Positions 44,007 to 51,865 of a DNA stretch of 64,000 nucleotides are shown here, in pieces. Made by a program: the position numbers and the translations under genes. The notes under the pieces are model-generated. The model was not told the DNA's origin and ran no database searches. It worked only from the letters and a program-made list of their open reading frames with translations. The stretch comes from Bog-159 sp049514955. GTDB taxonomy: Bacteria > Acidobacteriota > Terriglobia > Bryobacterales > Bryobacteraceae. The stretch's first letter is position 1. Each line of letters begins with the position of its first letter. The DNA lies in assembly GCA_049514955.1 (NCBI GenBank), contig JBEKUO010000001.1:33252-97251 (forward strand). Reading direction: 5' to 3'.

Positions 44007-45314
44007 CTACCAGTTTGCGCCCGCGAGGTTCAGTACGGGCAGACCGCTGCGCCGGATCGCCTCCGCATTTGCGGCCGTCGGCGATTGTGTCAGGACCAAG
44101 TGCTGCGCCCAGGCCAGCGTAATTTCCAGATCGGAATCGAGCAGGTTGCCGATGTGCGGGATGGCGGCCAGCAGGAAGCGCTGGTTGCTGCCGTAGATAC
44201 CCTCGAGCCGTATATGCGGATCGAACACCCGGACGTTACGGCCTTTTCCGATCAACTGTTCCAGCAGGCTCACCACCGGGCTCTCCCGTAGATCGTCGGT
44301 ATTCTCCTTGAAGGCCAGTCCGAAGACCCCGATACGCTCAGCGGGCAATTCCAAGACCTTCTGGACGGCCCGGCTAAGGTGTTGCGCATTGCTCGGCAGG
44401 ACGGTTTCCAGAAGCGGGAGGTTCAGATCCAACCGGCTCGCCCGGTATACCACCGCGCGCAAGTCTTTCGGCAGGCATGCGCCGCCGAATGCGAACCCGG
44501 GTTTAAGATAGGCCGGCGAGATGTTGAGCTTGCTGTCCCGGCAAAGCGTCTCCAGGACCTCTCCGGCGGGAACGTCGAGCGCCGCAGCCAGCGTGCCGGT
44601 CTCATTGGCAAAGGCTATCTTTAGCGCGTGAAAAGTATTGCAGGTGTACTTGATCATCTCCGCCGTGCGCAGGGAAACGAGGCAGGGGTCCACATGGAGA
44701 GGCCGGTATAGCGCCGCCACCTGCTCCACCACGGAACGGTCTTCGCCTCCGACCACCACCAGCGAGGGCTCTAGGAAATCCCGCACGGCGTTGCCTTCCC
44801 GCATGAATTCCGGATTGGATACCACGAGTTGCAATGAACTCTCCAGACAGTCAGCCGCAATCTCTTCGCAAGTACCCGGAAAGACCGTGCTCCGTACGGC
44901 CACAATCAGACGGCGCGAACGTCCGGGCAAGCACCGCGCAATCTCGCGGCACACCCTGCGCAATTGATCGAGCCCCAGATTGCCGTTCGGCTCGGAAGGC
45001 GTACCCACGCAGATGAGTGCAATGTCGGAATCCGCCAGAGCCGGCTCGAGCGCGCCTGTGGCTGACAATCTGCCGTTGGCGCGTCCCTCGCGGATCAACT
45101 CCTCCAGACCCGGCTCGTAAAACGGCGCCCGTCCCGCTTCGATGCTCTCGATCTTATAGCTGTCACGGTCCACGCCGATGACATGGTGGCCGAGATGCGC
45201 CAGTCCCGCCGCGGTAACGGAGCCAACGTACCCCAAACCGAGTACGGCAAGCCTCGCCGTGTAGGGCAGGTTGTCAACCTGCGGCCGATTGTCAATCGGC
45301 CTGTCGGCGCGCAA
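44007..45314 (-). CDS. UDP-glucose / GDP-mannose 6-dehydrogenase
   Basis: Up to 435 residues. NAD-binding loop LAVLGLGYVGSVTAAGLAHL, then VGTPSEPNG, VRSTVFPGT, SNPEFMREGNAV, the substrate-site KYTCNTFHALKIAFANE and the catalytic cysteine in FAFGGACLPKDLRA; C-terminal domain with GLAFKENTDDLRESP. The FGG-CLPKDLRA form is nearer the AlgD/UGD bacterial type and both UDP-glucuronate and GDP-mannuronate are possible products. The start is unclear: the TTG at 45314 is used here, but the first ~18 codons lie over two tandem palindromes. It overlaps the GT2 gene and supplies a uronic acid, consistent with amidotransferases and a heparinase-like lyase in the locus. Confidence 0.87.
   Translation of the reverse strand: MRADRPIDNRPQVDNLPYTARLAVLGLGYVGSVTAAGLAHLGHHVIGVDRDSYKIESIEAGRAPFYEPGLEELIREGRANGRLSATGALEPALADSDIALICVGTPSEPNGNLGLDQLRRVCREIARCLPGRSRRLIVAVRSTVFPGTCEEIAADCLESSLQLVVSNPEFMREGNAVRDFLEPSLVVVGGEDRSVVEQVAALYRPLHVDPCLVSLRTAEMIKYTCNTFHALKIAFANETGTLAAALDVPAGEVLETLCRDSKLNISPAYLKPGFAFGGACLPKDLRAVVYRASRLDLNLPLLETVLPSNAQHLSRAVQKVLELPAERIGVFGLAFKENTDDLRESPVVSLLEQLIGKGRNVRVFDPHIRLEGIYGSNQRFLLAAIPHIGNLLDSDLEITLAWAQHLVLTQSPTAANAEAIRRSGLPVLNLAGANW
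45267..45300. repeat. Two tandem palindromes at a gene start
   Basis: CAGGTTGTCAACCTG (45267-45281) and GCCGATTGTCAATCGGC (45284-45300): perfect 6- and 7-bp stems, both with the loop GTC. They sit over the first codons of the dehydrogenase, just after the GT2 stop. Confidence 0.8.
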
Positions 45315-46248
45315 AATTAATCTCCTCCTTCACTAGAAAAATCGGCCTCCCCTTCACCTCATCGAACAATCGTCCTACATACTCTCCCAGCACCCCCATC
45401 CCAATCAACTGCACTCCGGCAAAAAAAAGCACCGCCAGGATGAGCGATGTCCAACCTCTGGCCTGGTGCGGGTTGTATCCAAAGACCGTGATGTTCCCCA
45501 CGTATTGCACAAATATGAACAGAGCCAAAAGAAATGTTCCGAGGGCGATGAAAATTCCAGCCAGCATGAGGGTTTGCAGGGGCTTATAGGAGAAATTGAA
45601 AACGCCGTCGAGCGCCAGGCGCACCAGTTTCGAGAACGTGTACTTTGCTTCCCCGAACGCACGCGCTTCCCGCTCATATTCCAGCCCGGTTTGTCTGTAA
45701 CCGATCCACGCGCGCAGGCCTCGCAGGTAGCGGCGCCGCTCCGGCAAGCTGTTGAGCTGGTCGACCACCCGGCGGCTCATCACGCAGAAATCGCCGGCAT
45801 CTAGGGGAATCTCTATCGACGCCAGTTTCCGCAGAAGCCGGTAGTAAGCAAAGTAGGCTGCCCGCTGGAAGATTCCTTCCTTTCTCTTGATCCGGATGGC
45901 GTAAACCACATCGAAACCTTCCTCGCACCGGTCGATGAAGCGCTTCAGTTGCTCAGGAGGATCTTGGAGGTCGGCATCCAGTACCGCTACCCAATCGCCG
46001 GCTGTGTATGCCAAGCCGGCGGACAGCGCCGCTTGATGGCCGAAGTTTCGCGACAGGCTGAGGATTTTCAGGCGCGAATCGGTAAGCGCCAGGTTCTTGC
46101 AGATTGCCAGAGTGTCGTCCAGGCTGCCGTCGTCCACGATAATCAACTCGTAATCCTCGGCCCAGGCAGAGGCGGCGGCAGTGATGCGGCTATGAAGCTG
46201 CGCGATACCGGCGCCTTCATTGAAAGCTGGAACGACCACCGAAATCAT
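45292..46248 (-). CDS. DPM1/GtrB-like glycosyltransferase family 2
   Basis: 318 residues. GT-A domain: ISVVVPAFNEGAGIAQLHSR, IIVDDGSLDDTLAI, LSRNFGHQAALSAGL and the metal site VAVLDADLQDPPEQL. Two C-terminal membrane helices (about 230-260 and 270-295; YKPLQTLMLAGIFIALGTF) precede a tail GRPIFLVKEE, as in GtrB/ArnC/PglC-type polyprenyl-phosphate glycosyltransferases. It would make the undecaprenyl-phosphate sugar that the GT39/ArnT-type enzymes use. Its start overlaps the GT39-type gene upstream by four bases (ATGA), which fits a donor-synthase/transferase pair. Confidence 0.88.
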   Translation of the reverse strand: MISVVVPAFNEGAGIAQLHSRITAAASAWAEDYELIIVDDGSLDDTLAICKNLALTDSRLKILSLSRNFGHQAALSAGLAYTAGDWVAVLDADLQDPPEQLKRFIDRCEEGFDVVYAIRIKRKEGIFQRAAYFAYYRLLRKLASIEIPLDAGDFCVMSRRVVDQLNSLPERRRYLRGLRAWIGYRQTGLEYEREARAFGEAKYTFSKLVRLALDGVFNFSYKPLQTLMLAGIFIALGTFLLALFIFVQYVGNITVFGYNPHQARGWTSLILAVLFFAGVQLIGMGVLGEYVGRLFDEVKGRPIFLVKEEINFARRQAD

Positions 46249-47840
46249 GATGGAACCCGTTCAAGCAGCGTGTTCCCGCCGATGACTGCGCGTATGCGCA
46301 GCCAGGACGGAAGTTGGGCCGGCCAATCCGGCTTCCAAAACCGCAGTTCGTCATCCGACAGGATGACCCAGCGGCAATGGTATTGATCCATGTATCGCAT
46401 CAGGTATGCGTCGTTGGATTCCGGGATGGATAGAGCCTGCGCACCGGTATCGTAGCTATAGTAATAGGGATCGTAAACGATCACAGCGTCTTGGTGAGTA
46501 ATTGTGGCGCTGATCGAGCGCCTGATCCGCCGGCGTTGCGCGGCTGCGGCATCTTGCGCCGAGAGCTGGCGCGCCAGGCGCCCATCTTGGACCGGCACGT
46601 AAACAGCAAAGAACACGCAGCCGAGAATCAGCGCATAGCCGGTGAACCTGGGAGGGCGCCATTTTGCCAGGAGTGTGGCTATACCATACCCCAACCAGAT
46701 CACGGTCAGCGCCGTGAAGGGCGCCAGATAGCGGGCTTCCAGCGAGTCGGCGCGGACGGCCATGGCGGCGATCTGCAGGGCGCCATAAAGCGCGCTCGCA
46801 AGCAGCGGTGCTGTGGCCAGGTGACGCCTCGATATCAGGGCCATGGCAACGAGCAAAATTACAAATACGATGCGCGGAAGGTACACATCCTCCCAGCCTG
46901 CCCTGAGCCAGGCTCTTAGCACCTTCGGTATGCCGAGAACGGTATGGCTGAGAACGGCCAGGCCATCGGTCCGGAATAGCTCCCTAGGAGACGGTGGCGG
47001 AGTGGGGCTGTGCCAATAACGATCGACAGAGCCACCGTAACTGCGCGCATAAAGATCCTGGAAGGCATAGTAAGAGGCGTCACTACGAAAAGGAGAGCCC
47101 CATACGCGTGCAGCGTGAATCCACCACGGAGCGGCCACCAGGGCTGCCGTCACAGCAACCAGGAGCAAGCGCATAGCGGCCTTGCGCCACCCCCATACCG
47201 CACACGCATACAGGAGCAAAGCGGGGGCAATCAAACTGGCCGTGGATCGGGTGAGCCAGGCAGCGCCGAAGAAGACGCCAGCGGCGGCGCACAGCATCCA
47301 TTTTTCAGCACGCACAAACAACGCCATGCCGCCGATCAGAAGCGTCAAGTGCAGGGCATCCGGGAGCATCCGCAGCGAATCCTCCCAGAGCGGAGGAAAG
47401 AACGTCACGGCCAGCGAGATGAGCAGGGCGGTCCAGGTATTCTTTGCCCAGTAAGAAACCAGGTAAAACGCAGCGGGCAGCAGTAGCACATTCGCCAGCG
47501 CGGAGACCAGCAGGCCCGCGGAGACCACCTGGATATCGAATGCCCTTGCCGCCAGTGCCGTCCAGAGGGGATACAACGGATTCGCGTTGTGGTAGGGCAT
47601 CGGTAAGTGGGCCGGGTGGAGGAAGAGCAGCCAACTGGCATCGTTGACCCATCCTTTCCCACTCAATAGATTGCGGGCCACGATTGCGATATAAGCGCTG
47701 TCGTGGCTGAAGGCTTGCGAAAGATCCGTGTTGAATCGAAGCAGAACAAGCCGGAGGGCCAGAAGCGCCAAGGCACACGCGGAAGGCTCTACCCAGCGAC
47801 CGGACGCATGGCTGGTTCCTCCGGTGATCAGCACGCGCAT
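46245..47840 (-). CDS. GT39/ArnT-type membrane glycosyltransferase
   Basis: 531 residues, ~12 helices. The first helix (LALLALRLVLLRF) is followed by LSQAFSHDSAYIAIVARNLL, the position of the acidic loop in PMT-fold enzymes, then LSGKGW. A C-terminal soluble part (HQDAVIVYDPYYYSYDTGAQ, CRWVILSDDELRF) ends the protein. It is less similar to the other two GT39 proteins than they are to each other. It overlaps the DPM1-like gene by ATGA, suggesting that it consumes the polyprenyl-phosphate sugar made by that enzyme. First gene of the operon that ends with the GT4 at 42807. Confidence 0.8.
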   Translation of the reverse strand: MRVLITGGTSHASGRWVEPSACALALLALRLVLLRFNTDLSQAFSHDSAYIAIVARNLLSGKGWVNDASWLLFLHPAHLPMPYHNANPLYPLWTALAARAFDIQVVSAGLLVSALANVLLLPAAFYLVSYWAKNTWTALLISLAVTFFPPLWEDSLRMLPDALHLTLLIGGMALFVRAEKWMLCAAAGVFFGAAWLTRSTASLIAPALLLYACAVWGWRKAAMRLLLVAVTAALVAAPWWIHAARVWGSPFRSDASYYAFQDLYARSYGGSVDRYWHSPTPPPSPRELFRTDGLAVLSHTVLGIPKVLRAWLRAGWEDVYLPRIVFVILLVAMALISRRHLATAPLLASALYGALQIAAMAVRADSLEARYLAPFTALTVIWLGYGIATLLAKWRPPRFTGYALILGCVFFAVYVPVQDGRLARQLSAQDAAAAQRRRIRRSISATITHQDAVIVYDPYYYSYDTGAQALSIPESNDAYLMRYMDQYHCRWVILSDDELRFWKPDWPAQLPSWLRIRAVIGGNTLLERVPS

Positions 47841-47935
47841 AGATGGTTCGGCACAACTCTACTGAGGGCGTTTCGCGAAAGGCTCATTTTACATGATTGC
47901 CCTTGCAGCCGCACCTTGCCAAATGCGTTGGGGAA

Positions 47936-50900
47936 TTAAGGGACGACCATCACCTGATAGGGGGTTACAGACAGAACATTATTCGAGGCGTCGCGGTATT
48001 TGACTCTGTAGTAGAGAACCCGCTGTGAGATTGCTGGAATGTCGATCGTACAACCGGAGGAACAGGCGAGTCCCGAGGGACTTTCGCTGGTGAATCGGAA
48101 GGGCGCGTTCCCGGGTGGGATGGCGGCCGCGTTGGCCAGACAGGTATCGTTGCGTGTTGTGCAATTTAGGCCGTATTCCTGATAGCCGAACTCCACGATG
48201 GCGTTGTTTACCAAGGCTCCGGCCGGCGGCTGCACCGCGATGGGAACCGCCACAAAGGCGCCGCGCGCGATCGAGTCGGGCGCCGCGAAGGGCGGCAGCA
48301 GGGCCATGTAGTCGTTGCGGCTCAGAGAATCCAGGTAATTGCCTTGGAACATCACCCAGGCATTATCCGGCAGGACTCTGGAATTGGCGAATCCACTGGT
48401 AAGCTTCAGCTTCCCATTCATGGGCTTGATCAGAATCCGCTGAAAGTCTCCTAACGGATCCGGCTGCAAGGTCGAAAACTGGACTAGTCCTTGGCCGGCC
48501 GAAGGCGCATTGCTAATGCAGATGTCGTTCACTTGAGGGTTGCCTTGCGCAACGACCGGGTTTCCATAGCACCAGGGATACACCATGCCGGGCGCGTTGA
48601 CGTAAACCTGGCCGACGACGCTGCCTGGCCAGCATTCTCCAGTCACGCGCGGGATACAGTATTGGTAAGAACCGGCCGGGCCATTGGAGATCGCTGAACC
48701 AGGCGCGCTTACGTCCACCAGAGGATGGGATCCCGAGCTGGCCGCGGTGGCGAACACCTTCCGGTTCAGGGCTCCGATATCGTCCGGGTCGGTGAGCGGG
48801 AACGTCGTCATCCAGAGCTGGCCGCTCACGAACGTGAAAGCGTTGGGAGAACCTGGCGAGGTGCTTTGCACACCCGCCAGCGGGCGGATGTCGAAGGCCG
48901 CTTGCCCCTCGTAGGAGCTGGCCGAGTCGCCGCTTCCGGACGCGTGGGACTGCCAGATGTTTGTTAGCGTGCCTCCGGCAAGTCCGGCGAACGATGGATT
49001 GGCTGAAACATACTGCACAGGTGTGGTAAACATCTGCGGGAAATTCGCCGCGTGCCGCACGCGGTAGACGCCCGCGTAGGGTGAATAGGGATAAGTGGCG
49101 GCTTCAACAACGATGGTCTGGCGTTGGAATCCGTGTGCACCGAAAAAACCTGGATCGATGACCGCGTTCTGTCCTCGCGGATCGCTCGCGTAGTCCCAGA
49201 GTACGTTACTGCCCCATCCTGCTGCATAGAATGTGGGGTAGTTGGGATCGTAATAATACAGATTGGTAGAGGTAGACAGGGCCAACATATACTTTACGCC
49301 GGTACCTGCAATGGCCGTTGGCCCATACGGCCAATGCCCGGCATTACGCTCGAAGATCCATTGGCCGTTGGCGCCTTTCTGGATCAGCATGACGATTTCG
49401 TTGGTGCCGTTGATCCAGTTGCAGGATGTCTGGCTGTTGCTGATGCACCAGATGTCGCCCACCTGCGCGGTGCTCAGTTCCCCGGGGGTCTGGCTCTGTG
49501 GAGGAACCGGCGCTACGTAGTATGGCTCGTATGATCCCTGGTTGGCGTTGATCTGGATGAGCGTGCAGTTCGTTCCCGAAATTCCCATCGGGTTGCCCCA
49601 TTGGGAACAGTCGGAAGCGGTCGCGGCGATGAGACTGTTAGTGGTGACGATGCTGGACGTGCCACCCAACAAATAGCTGGAATTGTAATCAATCGTGTCG
49701 GCGCCATAGCCGAAGTATCCGCTGTGGCCGTAGTCTTGAGTCGAATGATCGTCGCTCCATCGCGAGGCTGCATAGCTCCAGGTATTCAGGGCAGCGATAA
49801 TATTAGGTCCGCCTGGCTGGCCGGCGTGGTCCGGTACCCCGTCCCCTGGGCTCAATACCGCCAGCCAGGCGATGGTGCCCTGGCCCCGGTAACAATAGAC
49901 CAGCAGGTTGCCCTGCTGAACCGGACCGTTGTCGCACGTGAACGCAACGTCGCCAGGTTGGCCGGCATACTGGTCCATGTTTTCCCCGATGTAGGCGTTA
50001 ATCATGCTCTGCAGATCTTTACCTAGCGAAGCGGGTGTCAGATCGGTAACCACGGCATTCGGGAAGGTGATGCTGTAATTGTCGCTAGCCGTGGACGCCC
50101 CCACGCCAATCGAATCGGAGTTCGAGAAGATTCGGTTCGAGGTATATGATCCCGTATAGGTAATCTGGAGAACCACTTGCTTGCCACCAGAAGTGGCTAT
50201 GCAATACCAGGTGGGAACGGATTTGGTGTCGTCGATCGTCTGATAGGCTTCGGGTGCGAAGAGCGGACAGCTTGCGGACGCCCACTGGTCGGTCCCGGTG
50301 TTTTTGGCATTGGCCATTGCGGGGCCGATCAGATTGACGTTTCCACCGGCTGGATTGATCCAAGCCAATGCTACGGAACCGCCGCCTGTGGGGAGCATAC
50401 ATAGGAACCCGCCACTGACCTGCACGTTTGAGCAGATGTCCGTGAAACCGGTATCCATCCACTCGCCGGGCTCGCCGGATACATAGGAGAAATTAGCCGC
50501 CTGAACATAGATAGAGCTGGCGGTATCCGGAGTGTGGCGCCGGATCATCAAGGCGAAGTCGGGCGCGCAGAAGTAGGAATAGGAGCCGGGAGAAGTTGTC
50601 AGAGTAAGTGCGGCTCCAAAGCCGCTGGAGATCGTCGCTTCAATGGAGCTGCCGGTGGCTGGCGGAGCCGTGCAGGCGTCCGATTGGGAGGTGTTGGACA
50701 AGCGTATTCTGCCTTGCCCGCCGGTAGTCCAGTAACTGGAAAACCAATCTCCGCCGGTCTGCGTTACAGACGCACCGCTGACCGTTGCTGTTCCCTGATG
50801 AGTGGAGCTCTCCGGCCGGCTGATCTTGGGATTGCTGTCGAACAGCCAGGGATCGATGCCCATGGCTCCGGGATTATAGGTGCCCGCCGTGACGGTGGTG

Positions 50901-51865
50901 TCAGTCGTCGGCGGCAGGGTGACGGTCTGGATGGCATTGGCGCAGGACGCCCCGGCATTCATGGACAGGCAGACGTCTACCTGGCAGACGCTGGAATTGC
51001 TGGAGCCGCAGTGTCCCATTAGCCCTACTTGAACTTGAAGCAGCGAGTCTCCGTAGGTGGGATCGGTTCCTCCCCAGGCGATCGATATGTTACTGGGCCG
51101 CATCACCAGCCAGGCGGTGGAGTTGCCTACCGAGGCATAACCGTTGCTGCCAATCGAGTTGCAGGGGCTGGACCAGGGTCCCGCGGTATCGCAAGGGTTC
51201 TGTCCTTGGTTGTAGGCGGTGTTGAAAGCATTGTTGGGGTACGGGGAATAGCCAAATCCCGGATAGGTGAGATGCTGTACGCGGAGTCCGGTCTGCGGTT
51301 CGACAAACTGTTCGTTGACGATGCTGCCTGGCGACGAGGGTACGGGCCAGTTGCCGGGATTCGCGGGATCGGCCGGCCAAGGATCGGAGTACCCGATCCC
51401 CAGCGGAATGTTGCCGGTCTGAAATGTGAATAAGGCCGTACTGCTTCCGCACGTGATTCCGCCATAGTAGGGCGTGAATGCTTGCAGGGCTCGGGAATAG
51501 TAGCGGCCATCAGTGCCGGTCTCCGCGTCGCGCTTGCCGATCACGAAGATGCGGCCTTGGCCCGTAACGGCATTGCCGGTGCGGCTGTCCAGGTTTGCGC
51601 CGGGGAAGAGGCTGGTATCCACGTCGTGGGCCAGCGGCGCCAGTGGGTTGCCGTTGCCGTCGGCGGTCTGGCTGACAGTGAGAGAGCAAGCGGATCCGTT
51701 CGGCGCCGTATAGGCGACTGCGGCTTGTGTGGCCGTCGAGCCCAACACTCGAACGTTCGTAATCTGCGAAAACGCGCACCCCGCCGTGACCAGCAACAGT
51801 GGCGCGAGCTTTAGCTTTCCGCCGTGGGCTTCAGCCCACGTTCGATGATCGCTGGAGTGTTTCAC
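47936..51865 (-). CDS. Giant secreted protein of unknown family (paralogue B), ~1309 aa
   Basis: Start taken at the GTG 51865, which overlaps the upstream stop as GTGA; the frame is open to 52171 but that part is antisense-type translation of the beta-helix gene. The first ~20 residues (KHSSDHRTWAEAHGGKLK) are encoded by a palindromic element, then LAPLLLVTAGCAFSQ is the signal peptide. The mature part aligns along its length with the protein at 38697 (ITNVRVLGSTATQAAVAYTA, NIPLGIGYSDPWP, AYNQGQNPCDT, ICSNVQVSGGFLCMLPTGGG). FnIII-like start, then beta-rich, Cys-containing body; no enzyme motif. Last gene of an operon of large exported proteins. Confidence 0.75.
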   Translation of the reverse strand: MKHSSDHRTWAEAHGGKLKLAPLLLVTAGCAFSQITNVRVLGSTATQAAVAYTAPNGSACSLTVSQTADGNGNPLAPLAHDVDTSLFPGANLDSRTGNAVTGQGRIFVIGKRDAETGTDGRYYSRALQAFTPYYGGITCGSSTALFTFQTGNIPLGIGYSDPWPADPANPGNWPVPSSPGSIVNEQFVEPQTGLRVQHLTYPGFGYSPYPNNAFNTAYNQGQNPCDTAGPWSSPCNSIGSNGYASVGNSTAWLVMRPSNISIAWGGTDPTYGDSLLQVQVGLMGHCGSSNSSVCQVDVCLSMNAGASCANAIQTVTLPPTTDTTVTAGTYNPGAMGIDPWLFDSNPKISRPESSTHQGTATVSGASVTQTGGDWFSSYWTTGGQGRIRLSNTSQSDACTAPPATGSSIEATISSGFGAALTLTTSPGSYSYFCAPDFALMIRRHTPDTASSIYVQAANFSYVSGEPGEWMDTGFTDICSNVQVSGGFLCMLPTGGGSVALAWINPAGGNVNLIGPAMANAKNTGTDQWASASCPLFAPEAYQTIDDTKSVPTWYCIATSGGKQVVLQITYTGSYTSNRIFSNSDSIGVGASTASDNYSITFPNAVVTDLTPASLGKDLQSMINAYIGENMDQYAGQPGDVAFTCDNGPVQQGNLLVYCYRGQGTIAWLAVLSPGDGVPDHAGQPGGPNIIAALNTWSYAASRWSDDHSTQDYGHSGYFGYGADTIDYNSSYLLGGTSSIVTTNSLIAATASDCSQWGNPMGISGTNCTLIQINANQGSYEPYYVAPVPPQSQTPGELSTAQVGDIWCISNSQTSCNWINGTNEIVMLIQKGANGQWIFERNAGHWPYGPTAIAGTGVKYMLALSTSTNLYYYDPNYPTFYAAGWGSNVLWDYASDPRGQNAVIDPGFFGAHGFQRQTIVVEAATYPYSPYAGVYRVRHAANFPQMFTTPVQYVSANPSFAGLAGGTLTNIWQSHASGSGDSASSYEGQAAFDIRPLAGVQSTSPGSPNAFTFVSGQLWMTTFPLTDPDDIGALNRKVFATAASSGSHPLVDVSAPGSAISNGPAGSYQYCIPRVTGECWPGSVVGQVYVNAPGMVYPWCYGNPVVAQGNPQVNDICISNAPSAGQGLVQFSTLQPDPLGDFQRILIKPMNGKLKLTSGFANSRVLPDNAWVMFQGNYLDSLSRNDYMALLPPFAAPDSIARGAFVAVPIAVQPPAGALVNNAIVEFGYQEYGLNCTTRNDTCLANAAAIPPGNAPFRFTSESPSGLACSSGCTIDIPAISQRVLYYRVKYRDASNNVLSVTPYQVMVVP
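51802..51839. repeat. Half copy of the MITE/REP-like element, translated
   Basis: GCGCGAGCTTTAGC (51802-51815) followed by GTGGGCTTCAGCCCAC (51824-51839). It is the same arrangement and nearly the same sequence as the reverse complement of 42766-42803. It is located between the GTG start and the signal-peptide codons of the giant secreted gene. Confidence 0.75.
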
